Below the pieces are notes generated by a model. The model was not told the DNA's origin. It saw only the letters and a program-made list of their open reading frames with translations, and did not search any database. 64,000 nucleotides of DNA from Streptomyces canus (GTDB taxonomy: Bacteria; Actinomycetota; Actinomycetes; Streptomycetales; Streptomycetaceae). The stretch lies in the NCBI RefSeq assembly GCF_030816965.1, contig NZ_JAUSYQ010000002.1, forward strand, positions 5,615,501 to 5,679,500, read 5' to 3'. This document shows positions 50,868 to 58,856 of the stretch, piece by piece; within the stretch, counting starts at the first letter, position 1, and the number at the start of each line of letters is the position of its first letter. Both the position numbers and the translations under genes were made by a program.

Positions 50868-52127
50868 GTGAGCGTCGGGGGTGTGGGCATTCCACGGCTG
50901 CAGGACCTCGCGTACATCGAGGTCGCCATCGGCAACGTTGCTCAGGGCGCAACCTTCGAGCAGGTGCGTCGTGCTCTCGTCGACCGAGCTGCTGCGGTGG
51001 CGCGTGAGGGGGATACGGACGGCTCGTACTCTGCCCGCAAGTGGGAGCTAGCGCGGTCGGACACCAGGAAGCACGTCCACAACACCGTCGACGTCCTCAA
51101 GGAGCTGATGCGTCTCGGATGGGTCGAGAAGCACATCCTTCCCTCCAGTCCCAACTCCGCATACGCGCATGCCGATTCGGTGTTCACTCTCACCCCTGCG
51201 GGGGAGAGATGGGCGGCGCTTGTCGCCGCCGACGGTCGCGCCGCGTACAACGCGCTCACTGGCGTACTGCTCAACACGCATCCGCAATTCGAGGGTTTTC
51301 TGCGCCTCCTGGGCGCCCGACCGGACAGCAGCACCACTCACTTGACCATTCCCCTCTTGAGGTTCAGTGCGTCGGGCTACGGCACTAACGCGGCGTACCT
51401 TGACGCGTTCGTCGCGTTCGCTACGGACGCGGCAGCTCAGGGCACGCTCGGCTGGACTGCGGAGCCCGAGGCCATCAGTGAGAGCGTCCGCGACTATGTC
51501 CGCCGCTTCGAGGAGCGGGCGCGCGCCCGGGAGAAGGAGATCAGCCGAAAGCAGTTCGCCACCACGTGCGAAGAGGCCATGGCCCGGTTCGTATTTGGCG
51601 CGGCCGGCTGTCCTTTGGACTACATCAGCCTCGAGCTGCTACGCAGGTGGACTCGGTTTCTGGGGTTGGCCAACTTCAGCTACTACGCACCAGGACCTTC
51701 AGCGATGCGGCTCTGGCCCACCGCCGTGGTGACGGGTAGCGGCGATGCCGTCGCGATCAGCCGGCGAGTCGGCAAGGAGGTGCGTCGGGCAGCCCTCGAC
51801 GCCGTCTGGGCGATCTGGCGCGAGCAAAGGGCCGACGCAGCCGGTGGCATGTACCTGCCCGTCTGGCAGCTGCGTGCGGCCGTTTGCTGGAAGCAACGGA
51901 TCAGCGACGACGAGTTCGATCTGGCGTTGCGGGAAGCTCTCGCAGGCGAGCACCCCGGCCTTGGTTTGAGTATTCACCTCGATCAGGCGTCGCTGAGGGT
52001 CGCCCCTGCTTCGACCAAGCCCTTGATCATTCCCAGTGCGAGTGGGCTCCGACGTGTGTTCAACGTGATCAGCGTTGCACAGGAACCCACTGTCCACGCC
52101 ACTTCAACCACCACCCAGGAGACCTGA
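50868..52127 (+). CDS. Cassette gene 1: winged-helix protein of unknown family
   Basis: A 419-residue protein that I do not recognise. An N-terminal winged helix is clear: helices around ATFEQVRRALVDRAAA and RKHVHNTVDVLKELMRLGWV, then the wing DSVFTLTPAGERWA (to about residue 115). A central helical part has an acidic/basic coiled segment (YVRRFEERARAREKEISRK, about 215-235), and the C-terminus contains a second winged-helix-like segment (MYLPVWQLRAAVCWKQRI). It is soluble. GTG at 50868 has GGAGG six bases upstream. Four bases separate it from gene 2, so the two are one transcript. It could be the DNA-targeting or kleisin-like subunit of a complex with the ATPase. Confidence 0.75.
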   Translation: MSVGGVGIPRLQDLAYIEVAIGNVAQGATFEQVRRALVDRAAAVAREGDTDGSYSARKWELARSDTRKHVHNTVDVLKELMRLGWVEKHILPSSPNSAYAHADSVFTLTPAGERWAALVAADGRAAYNALTGVLLNTHPQFEGFLRLLGARPDSSTTHLTIPLLRFSASGYGTNAAYLDAFVAFATDAAAQGTLGWTAEPEAISESVRDYVRRFEERARAREKEISRKQFATTCEEAMARFVFGAAGCPLDYISLELLRRWTRFLGLANFSYYAPGPSAMRLWPTAVVTGSGDAVAISRRVGKEVRRAALDAVWAIWREQRADAAGGMYLPVWQLRAAVCWKQRISDDEFDLALREALAGEHPGLGLSIHLDQASLRVAPASTKPLIIPSASGLRRVFNVISVAQEPTVHATSTTTQET

Positions 52128-52131
52128 CACG

Positions 52132-53463
52132 ATGACCGCCTCAACCCGTAGCGCGGGCCCCGTCTGGCTTAAGAAGCAATGGGGACTGCGTCAAAACCCC
52201 TTCCCGACCACGGGCATCGCCCGGTTGGGGGGCGCCGACGTGCGAGAGAACGGACTCCTCTACGAGCCGGACGTCAACGCGGACAAATTCGAGGAGGCCG
52301 TCGAGAAATTTGTGCTTGGGGCAGCCTTTTCCGGTCTGCGGTTCGGTTACCTGTGGTCGACGGGTACCGGCCCGGGCGACTCTGACGCCCGTGGGTTCGG
52401 CAAGTCTGTGCTCATGCAGCACCTCACATGGAGTCTCAACGAGGACTTCGGCCGTGCTGCGTATTTGAGCTGCGGCCTCGATGAGGACGATGCCTCCGAG
52501 GAACCGATCTGCGGGTTGCTGACGAGCTTCGACACTGCCCAGATCCGTTCCCTGAGTGCCGCTCTGTTCACGGCCGTCGAGTACGCGACGGATTTCCGTG
52601 CCGCTAATACAAGCCTTACGCTCGTCCAGCGCCTACGTGAGGCACTTGTCGCACGGACCGCCACCGACGATCCGCAGAGCCTGGCGAAGATCGTGGTCGA
52701 GCAGCATCGAGATCTTCGGGGCCGGACTCTGGGGCCGCCCGACGACAAGCTCATCCTGGCTTTGTGCGACGCGGACTCGACCGTTGCCCAGGACTACCTG
52801 GACAAGGTCAAGCCTGCTTCGCGGACCCGGAACGGCGCTGTGTATCTCGCGACGTTCCTCCTCTTCGCCGCGGCAGCAGGCATGAAGCACGTCCTGCTCT
52901 GCTGCGACCAGCTGGAGGACCTCGCGAGCACCACTACGGCGAAGGCCAAGCGTGATCTCGAAACCGAACGGTTCCGCGACATCATCCTCGAAACGCTGCC
53001 TATGGCCGACATGCTCAACATCGTGGTAACCATGCATCCTCGAGCAGCACTAACCATCGGCACGGCCTGGGAACTCGCGGACCTGCCGACGTTCGAGATC
53101 TCGGAGGCCAACAAGCACCGGATCGTGGTCCTGCCGGCGCTTCGTGATCTGGACTCGGCAGTCAAGCTCCTTTCTAAGTATCTCGCTGCTGCTCGCAAAA
53201 AAGACGATCGGCCGCGAGGGGACGTGTACCCGTTCACGTCGGAGGCGGTAGATGCGTTGTTCAGGCGATCGAATCGCAAGCCGCGCGACGTACTACGCAA
53301 GGCACAGGGTCTGATCGAGGCTGCGTCGGGTGACAACCTAGTGATCATCGACGAGGAGGCCGTCACCCGTTACTTGGACGCGGTCGGTCCCGACACCGAA
53401 GAGGACATCGGCCCCGTCCTGGCGAGTCCGGTGACTACTTCCCTGGACTGGAGCGCAGGGTGA
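52132..53463 (+). CDS. Cassette gene 2: divergent AAA+ ATPase
   Basis: A 443-residue P-loop ATPase. The start WGLRQNPFPTTG...LLYEP resembles ExeA/TniB-type AAA+ ATPases. The nucleotide loop is atypical: GDSDARGFGKS (Lys91) lacks the first canonical glycine. Walker B is HVLLCCDQLEDL (Asp259, with Glu262), and a sensor-like TMHPRAAL follows near residue 301. A C-terminal winged helix is possible (NRKPRDVLRKAQGLIEAA). Rare codons for this host occur (two CTA, a consecutive AAA AAA), suggesting a transferred origin. Function is not known; candidates are defence, DNA processing or transposition helper activity. Confidence 0.8.
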   Translation: MTASTRSAGPVWLKKQWGLRQNPFPTTGIARLGGADVRENGLLYEPDVNADKFEEAVEKFVLGAAFSGLRFGYLWSTGTGPGDSDARGFGKSVLMQHLTWSLNEDFGRAAYLSCGLDEDDASEEPICGLLTSFDTAQIRSLSAALFTAVEYATDFRAANTSLTLVQRLREALVARTATDDPQSLAKIVVEQHRDLRGRTLGPPDDKLILALCDADSTVAQDYLDKVKPASRTRNGAVYLATFLLFAAAAGMKHVLLCCDQLEDLASTTTAKAKRDLETERFRDIILETLPMADMLNIVVTMHPRAALTIGTAWELADLPTFEISEANKHRIVVLPALRDLDSAVKLLSKYLAAARKKDDRPRGDVYPFTSEAVDALFRRSNRKPRDVLRKAQGLIEAASGDNLVIIDEEAVTRYLDAVGPDTEEDIGPVLASPVTTSLDWSAG

Positions 53464-53494
53464 CCTCCTTAACTTCGTGTTATGGAGAGTCGGG

Positions 53495-54187
53495 ATGACG
53501 GCCGATGCCTGTGATGCCTGCCCCCTTTGCGGCGCCGCCCTGTCGTCATGGGAAAGCAGGCGTTGCGGCTGCGGGGGGCCACGCTGGGAGAGCCATGCAG
53601 AGGTCATGTACGCGATTGCCTGTTCGGTCCGATCACCCCTGCACGTACGTGACTTCGTTCGCCTTGCCCACAGCGATTACGGACACAAAATCGGTGTCCC
53701 CAGTGCCAATGCGGTGCTTTCGCCTGACCGGCGCTTCTGTTGGGCCGGTCAAGGAACCTACTCCTTGTACCGCCACGGCCCCCTGCCGGGCCCTCGAAAT
53801 TTGGAAGGGGCGAGTCGGCTGGTTCTGCTCGCAGCCAACGAGCCCATGACAGCGGATGCGCTGGACTACTGCCTGAAGCAACTCGGATATCGGTACAACG
53901 TGGCTTCTTTGAAGAACGCGATCAGAAGCTCCAAGTGGATCACGTGGCAGCAGGATGGCCGGTGGGCGCATTCGCTGGGAGAAGCCGCCGAGGCCGAGCT
54001 GCGGCGCGAGGTTCCCGTTGTTCCAGACAGCCGTCACGCCGCGTGGGCGGCCATGCGAGATGTGCTGACCAGGGATGTGCGAGGTTTCATAACCCAGCGA
54101 GCGGAGCGGCTTCGCAACCTCGGCAGTCCCCACCGATTCGGTCTCAATTGGGACGAGGAACCAGGAGCGATGATGCTGCCGATGTGA
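53495..54187 (+). CDS. Cassette gene 3: zinc-ribbon protein with HARE-HTH-like domains
   Basis: A 230-residue protein. A zinc ribbon is formed by CPLCG (C9, C12) and CGCG (C24, C26). Then VMYAIACSVRSPLHVRDFVRLA through RRFCWAGQGTYSLYRHG matches the HARE-HTH pattern, in which a winged helix ends in a GTY(S/A)L strand; a second similar unit follows (LVLLAANEPMTADALDYCLKQL...WITWQQDGRWAHSL). The C-terminus is helical and ends MMLPM. HARE-HTH domains are found in DNA-modification and restriction proteins. ATG 53495 has GGAGAG at good spacing, 31 bases after gene 2. The stop lies six bases before the second attachment site. Confidence 0.7.
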   Translation: MTADACDACPLCGAALSSWESRRCGCGGPRWESHAEVMYAIACSVRSPLHVRDFVRLAHSDYGHKIGVPSANAVLSPDRRFCWAGQGTYSLYRHGPLPGPRNLEGASRLVLLAANEPMTADALDYCLKQLGYRYNVASLKNAIRSSKWITWQQDGRWAHSLGEAAEAELRREVPVVPDSRHAAWAAMRDVLTRDVRGFITQRAERLRNLGSPHRFGLNWDEEPGAMMLPM

Positions 54188-54192
54188 TGCCG

Positions 54193-54223
54193 AGGTCTCG
54201 GGTTCGAATCCCGAGGGCGGCTC
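54193..54223 (+). repeat. Second copy of the tRNA-Thr 3' attachment sequence
   Basis: A direct copy of the tRNA 3' segment (one mismatch), without the 5' half, so it is not a tRNA. It marks the junction between the three-gene cassette and the integrase-bearing element. Confidence 0.88.
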
Positions 54224-54230
54224 CGGAAAA

Positions 54231-54263
54231 GGCCAGGTCACATAGCCCGTGACCTGGCCTTTT
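54231..54263 (+). terminator. Terminator beside the second attachment site
   Basis: GGCCAGGTCAC (54231-54241) pairs perfectly with GTGACCTGGCC (54249-54259) over a 7-base loop, followed by TTTT. It could stop cassette transcripts from the left. Confidence 0.85.
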
Positions 54264-54350
54264 GTGTTGCTCGGGGCATGGCGCATCACACGGCCGGGGT
54301 GCCGCGAGATGGCTTGAGTGAGCGATGGGTGAGCGGAGTGGTCCGGTGCC

Positions 54351-55952
54351 CTACTTCTTGGGCTTCTTCCGCTTGCTCTTCTTATTGGCCCTGGCCTCGG
54401 CTTTCGCCTTGTTCTTGGCCTTCTTGGTGGCCTGACGGGCCTCCTCCGCCTGGGTCTTCCTCTGAAGCGGGACCAGCTTGGCGGTGGCCTCGGCCGCGTT
54501 CTTGCCGACCTGTGGCAGGACGCTCTGGTAAATGTCCCGCGTGATTCGGGTGTCGCTGTGCCCGAGTGTGTCCGACACGATCTTCACGTCGATGCCGGCG
54601 GCGAGCATGAGCGTGGCCGCCCCGTGCCGGAGGTCGTGCAGCCGGATCGGCGGGAGCCCGGAGGCGGCGACGAGGCGCTCGAAGAGGTCGGTCACCTTGC
54701 CGGGGTGCAGCCAGGATCCGTCTTCCTGGGTGAAGACCATGCCGGTCTCGACCCAGGCCGTTCCCCACTCCTCGCGGTCCGCGTCCTGTTGTTCGCGGTG
54801 CCGCTTCAGGACGTTGACGGTGTCGTCGTCGAGCGCGACCACGCGGAAGCCGCTGTCCGTCTTGGGCTCGGAGGTCTCGACCTCCCACCCGTCCTGGACG
54901 AGCTGGGCGGAGACCGTCAGGGAGTGGTCGTCGAGGTTGGTCTCCGACCAGGGCTGCGCGCATGCCTCGCCCCGCCGCAGACCGCGGAACGCGATCAGGT
55001 GCCACATCGCGTACAGCCGGTCCTCCGCGAGGAAGTCGAGGAACGCGCCAGTCTGTTCGGGCGTCCAGACCATGACGGGGGAGGGCTTCTCACCCGTCTG
55101 CTCCCACCTGGCGACCCGTGCGTCGGTCCACACCAGGGCCTTCGGCTTGCGCACGGGGTCGAGCTCGACGTGCGCCGCCGGGTTGAAGGTGAGGATCTGC
55201 TGGCCGATCGCGTCGTTCAACGCAGACCGCAGCGTGGCCTTGATACGCAGCCTGGTAGCCGGACCGGTCACACGCCGGAACGGCGGCATGGCATCGATCG
55301 CCGTCTTCATCACCTTGCGGTGGGCACGGTTGTCCAAGCCCTTCCACGGCACGGTGGCCAACTCCTCGACCGCGGCCCGGCGCTGGGCGTTCTGCTCCAG
55401 GATCTCGGCATTGGCGTCGGAGATGGCCGTGAACATGTCGCTGAGATTGCTCACGCGCAGCCGATCGAGACGGTGGTAGCCGATCCGAGGCTTCAAATGG
55501 AACCGGATATCGGTCTCGTAGCGGCTGAGTCCCGACTTGCGGATGCGCTTGCCGTCGAGCCACCGATCGAGCCACTCGCCGACGGTCAGGCGACCGATCA
55601 GGTCCTGACCGGACTTCAGGCGCCGGCGGGTCTCCTCGACATCCGGCAGTGGCGACTTCTCGTCGCCGACCTCCTCCAGCATGGCGGCGATCAGCGCCAT
55701 GCCCTCGGGGTCGTCGGTGTCGGCGAGGCCGAGCAGGGCGCGTATGTGGTCGAGGTCGGCCTGGGCGGCCTTGAGGCTCTCGTAGCCGGCGCGGCTGAAG
55801 GAGCGGCGGGTGCCGTCCTCGCGGGGCGGGAGCTCCTGGCGTATGGAGTACGAGCCGTGCTTGCGGCTGGAGAGCTTCGGGCACTGCTTACCGAGTGGCT
55901 TACCGGTGTGGGCGTCGCGGCAGTAGCAGCGGCGGTGGGTGGAACCCTTCAA
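54351..55952 (-). CDS. int: Tyrosine site-specific integrase
   Basis: A 533-residue integrase. The N-terminal arm-binding part has a Cys-rich RRCYCRD segment; a core-binding SAM-like domain lies near residues 115-220. The catalytic residues are the Arg in GLRRGEA, the H-x-x-R box LHDLRHGAA and the tyrosine in TRDIYQSVL. A Lys-rich tail follows (KSKRKKPKK). Its stop lies 130 bases from the attachment site, typical of actinomycete integrative elements. It overlaps the upstream XRE gene by four bases, so it is controlled with it. Confidence 0.93.
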   Translation of the reverse strand: MKGSTHRRCYCRDAHTGKPLGKQCPKLSSRKHGSYSIRQELPPREDGTRRSFSRAGYESLKAAQADLDHIRALLGLADTDDPEGMALIAAMLEEVGDEKSPLPDVEETRRRLKSGQDLIGRLTVGEWLDRWLDGKRIRKSGLSRYETDIRFHLKPRIGYHRLDRLRVSNLSDMFTAISDANAEILEQNAQRRAAVEELATVPWKGLDNRAHRKVMKTAIDAMPPFRRVTGPATRLRIKATLRSALNDAIGQQILTFNPAAHVELDPVRKPKALVWTDARVARWEQTGEKPSPVMVWTPEQTGAFLDFLAEDRLYAMWHLIAFRGLRRGEACAQPWSETNLDDHSLTVSAQLVQDGWEVETSEPKTDSGFRVVALDDDTVNVLKRHREQQDADREEWGTAWVETGMVFTQEDGSWLHPGKVTDLFERLVAASGLPPIRLHDLRHGAATLMLAAGIDVKIVSDTLGHSDTRITRDIYQSVLPQVGKNAAEATAKLVPLQRKTQAEEARQATKKAKNKAKAEARANKKSKRKKPKK

Positions 55953-56629
55953 AGATCATTCTCCTCATCGGTGTTGCCGACGGGTGGGTCGACGTCGGCG
56001 AGTTCCGGTGGCAGGTGCGGTGGTGTGCCGCCGTCTTCTCGGATGAAGGCGCGGGCGCTGCGGAGCCGGTACTTGGCTTCCAACGCCCTTTCTGCGTAGT
56101 CGGCTTGGGCGAGTACGGCTTCCTCGCGTTCTGCCTGGTTGGGTGCTGTCTCGGCTTTCCAGCGCTCATGCTTCTCGCCTTTCAGGGCGGCCAGGGCGGC
56201 GCGCTGGTGGTGGATGTGGGCGCGGAAGGAGCGGAGCATGTCGTCTTCCATGCCGAAGTCCTCGCTGTCGCCGGTGAACCAGCGCATGGCATCCCATGTC
56301 GGGTCGGAGTGCTGCAGGGGAAGGCGCTGGACTCGGTCGACGTAGCCGACGGGGTAGAGCAGGCAGATCGGGTAGGTGTGCAGGGCTTCGGCGAGGACGA
56401 GGACGTCGACCAGGGGCAGGTTGGCGCGGCGGCCGGACTCCATGTTGGCGATCACGTTGCGCGGGATCGGATGGCCGATCTCCTCGCAGCGGTCGGCCAG
56501 GTCCTGGGCGCTCATGCGCAGCTCCTTCCTTCGTCTACGGACCTCGGCGGCCACCGTGGCCATCACCTGATCCACCCACTCGGGGACGTCGTCCTCGTCA
56601 TCTCCAGGATCAAAACCGCGTTGTGTCAT
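55949..56629 (-). CDS. XRE-family helix-turn-helix regulator of the element
   Basis: A 226-residue protein. The HTH (RRRRKELRMSAQDLADRCEEIGHPI...NVIANMESGRR) lies at about residues 32-72, the classical Cro/C1 fold; a helical C-terminal domain with PTWDAMRWFTGDS follows. It is cotranscribed with int (ATGA overlap) and divergent from the Xis-like gene, with 90 bases between. It is probably the element's repressor and governs excision and transfer. Confidence 0.85.
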   Translation of the reverse strand: MTQRGFDPGDDEDDVPEWVDQVMATVAAEVRRRRKELRMSAQDLADRCEEIGHPIPRNVIANMESGRRANLPLVDVLVLAEALHTYPICLLYPVGYVDRVQRLPLQHSDPTWDAMRWFTGDSEDFGMEDDMLRSFRAHIHHQRAALAALKGEKHERWKAETAPNQAEREEAVLAQADYAERALEAKYRLRSARAFIREDGGTPPHLPPELADVDPPVGNTDEENDL

Positions 56630-56723
56630 GGAGACACATTAGCTTCTCGATGATGGTTAGTGATCGCCTGGAGCCGGACGTGATGCCGCGTTCGCCGAGG
56701 GCTCACTCATGGACGGAGCATTT

Positions 56724-56954
56724 ATGCGCGACAACGAGAGCGCGGAGCAGGCCAAGGGCATGACGCGGGAGGAGCTGCTGGCCCTGCCCGCCGCCGTTGA
56801 CCTGGACACCGGCAACCGGGCGCTGGGGCTGGGGCGGAGCAAGGGTTATGAGCTGGCCAAGCGGGGCCAGTACCCGTGCAAGGTCCTGCGGCTGGGCAAG
56901 GCGTACCGCGTCGTGACCGCCGACCTGTTGCACCTGCTCGGCCTGGCCGCATGA
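56724..56954 (+). CDS. Xis-like helix-turn-helix protein
   Basis: A 76-residue DNA-binding protein: LGLGRSKGYELAKRGQYPCKVLRLGKAYRV is a MerR-type HTH of excisionases (the ATVARALGL type). The ATG at 56724 has CGGAG six bases upstream; an in-frame ATG at 56709 adds five residues. It is divergent from the XRE repressor and probably promotes excision by the integrase. Confidence 0.78.
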   Translation: MRDNESAEQAKGMTREELLALPAAVDLDTGNRALGLGRSKGYELAKRGQYPCKVLRLGKAYRVVTADLLHLLGLAA

Positions 56955-57181
56955 CCACCCGAGCCCATAGCAGACGCTTCTGCGCTGAGCTGACACAGAA
57001 ACGCTGGACTGTGGCCGGACGTGGACGTACTGTCCGTGTTCCCTCGCCCCGGTCAGGGAAGCGAGTAAGCCCCCGGCGCGCCAACGCCGGAGGCTCCGCA
57101 CACTCCACTGCCCGCATACCAACGAACGACCTGCGTGAGTCGGGCCTGTATGCCCGACGTCACCGGATAAGGAGCTGCCCT
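56955..57181 (+). other. Spacer between Xis-like and DUF3631 genes
   Basis: About 230 bases. An in-frame extension of the DUF3631 gene is open but lacks a ribosome site. A hairpin (CCCCCGGCG...CGCCGGAGG, about 57070-57094) may be a terminator of the xis transcript. No separate gene is supported. Confidence 0.45.
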
Positions 57182-58465
57182 GTGCAACCTACGACACCCG
57201 AGCCCTATTCCGCACCCGGCAAAGCGGCATGGCCGACCGTCGCGGTGCCCGGCTGGCCCGGCCACGCGCCCGAAGCCGCCCCGGCGGCCGACGGCGGGGC
57301 ACTGGATACGGTTCCGGTGGATCAGCCCGCCGAGGAGGCGGTGCCAGACCCGGAGCCGACGTACGGCTCCGAGCTGCTGAACGAACTGCGTGCCCAGATA
57401 GCCCAGTTCGTGATCCTGCCCTCCCAGCAGGCGCTGGACGCGGTCACGCTGTGGGTCGCGGCGACGCACCTGCAGCCCGCGTGGCAGCACGCCCCGCGCC
57501 TTGCGGTGGTCGGGCCGGCGAAGCGGTGCGGCAAGTCACGGCTCCTGGACGTGCTGACCGAGACGGTCCACGAGCCGATGCTCACCATCAACACCACGCC
57601 GGCGGCCACCTTCCGCTCCATCACCGACGAACCGCCCACCCTGCTGGTGGACGAGGCCGACACCATCTTCGGCACGCCGAAGCAGGCGGAGAAGAACGAG
57701 GAGATGCGTGGCCTGCTCAACGCCGGCCACCAGCGCAACCGGTACGTCACCCGCGTCGTCGGCAACGACCACACCCCGCACCGGTTCGCCACCTTTGCCA
57801 TGGCCGCCCTGGCCGGGATCGGCGACCTGCCCGACACGATCATGGACCGGTCGGTCGTCATCCGCATGCGCCGCCGGGCCGAGGGCGAGAGCGTCAAACC
57901 CTTCCGTTCCCGCCGCGACACCCCCGCCCTCCACGACCTGCGCGACCGCATCGCCGCATGGACGCGGCCGCTGCTCGACGAGGCCGCCGACCTGGAACCG
58001 GCGATGCCGGTGGAGGACCGTGCCGCCGATACCTGGGAGCCCCTGGTGATCGTCGCCGATCTCGCCGCCGGGCCCTGGCCCCGCCTCGCCCGCGCGGCGT
58101 GCGCGCAGATGGTGGCGGCCGAAGTGGCGGCCGAGGAGGATCACCCCAGCTCAGCGCGGATCCTGGCCGACATCCGGCGAGTCTTCGTCGCCCAGCGTGA
58201 GGTCGACAGCCTCTCCACGGACGAACTCCTGCACCATCTGCGCCAGGACCTGGAAGGCCCGTGGGCGGAGTGGGGTCGCAAGGGACTGGGCCCGCGTGAG
58301 CTCGGCTCGCTGCTGCGCGACTTCGACATCAGGCCCGGCAACGTCCGCCTCGCCGACGGCACCCAGCGCAAGGGCTACACGCGCAACAAGTTCCTCGATG
58401 CGTGGCGGCGCTACTGCCCGACCGTCCACCCGGTCGACACCGGCCCCGCGCGCAGCGAGGGCTGA
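57182..58465 (+). CDS. DUF3631-domain P-loop ATPase of the element
   Basis: A 427-residue protein. The core has Walker A VVGPAKRCGKSRLLDVL (about residue 108) and Walker B TLLVDEADTIF, followed by DTIMDRSVVIRM; these define the DUF3631 NTPase domain often next to replication genes of actinomycete elements. The C-terminal part has a winged-helix-like segment (KGLGPRELGSLLRDFDI...KGYTRNKFLDAWRRYC). The GTG at 57182 has AAGGAG seven bases upstream, a near-perfect site. It may be the replication initiator or helicase loader of the element; the iteron-like region follows directly. Confidence 0.82.
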   Translation: MQPTTPEPYSAPGKAAWPTVAVPGWPGHAPEAAPAADGGALDTVPVDQPAEEAVPDPEPTYGSELLNELRAQIAQFVILPSQQALDAVTLWVAATHLQPAWQHAPRLAVVGPAKRCGKSRLLDVLTETVHEPMLTINTTPAATFRSITDEPPTLLVDEADTIFGTPKQAEKNEEMRGLLNAGHQRNRYVTRVVGNDHTPHRFATFAMAALAGIGDLPDTIMDRSVVIRMRRRAEGESVKPFRSRRDTPALHDLRDRIAAWTRPLLDEAADLEPAMPVEDRAADTWEPLVIVADLAAGPWPRLARAACAQMVAAEVAAEEDHPSSARILADIRRVFVAQREVDSLSTDELLHHLRQDLEGPWAEWGRKGLGPRELGSLLRDFDIRPGNVRLADGTQRKGYTRNKFLDAWRRYCPTVHPVDTGPARSEG

Positions 58466-58856
58466 GACCCCCAGTCCCCGGTTGCCGTCCTTGCCGTCCC
58501 TGCCGTAATCCCGCAGGTCAAACGGCATGCTGGCAAGACGGCAACCGGGGCCAGGACGGCAACATGATCATGACCGGCGTTGCTGCCCGCCGGGACGCCG
58601 CCCACATCCGTCTTGTGCCGTCCTGGACGTCCCCGCCGTATCACCGCAGGTCACAGCACATGCGGCCGGGACGGCAAGACGGATGCGATCCGTCCGTGGC
58701 CACCGAACCGCAGCACCCGCCGCCCGTGCGTGCCCACAGGACGCGCCGGCGCCGCCAAGACGGAACACCGACCCCCTGCCGTACCGGCCCTGACCTGCGC
58801 TTGCAACGGCCAGGACGGCAAAGACGGACCACGCCACCACCCCAGGAGAACCCCGC
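58466..58856 (+). repeat. Iteron-like repeat region between DUF3631 and DUF2637 genes
   Basis: About 390 bases with many copies of GACGGCAA/GACGGAC-type motifs on both strands (about 58486-58510, 58533-58562, 58611-58630, 58668-58682, 58755-58770, 58806-58832). There is also a repeated segment GCCGTA(A)TC.CCGCAGGTCA at about 58502-58520 and 58636-58653. The overlapping open frames are shadow. This pattern fits a replication origin or transfer region. Confidence 0.6.

Noticed and set aside
54193..54223. A second tRNA gene
   Set aside because: Only the T-arm and acceptor 3' strand are present; it is an attachment-site copy.
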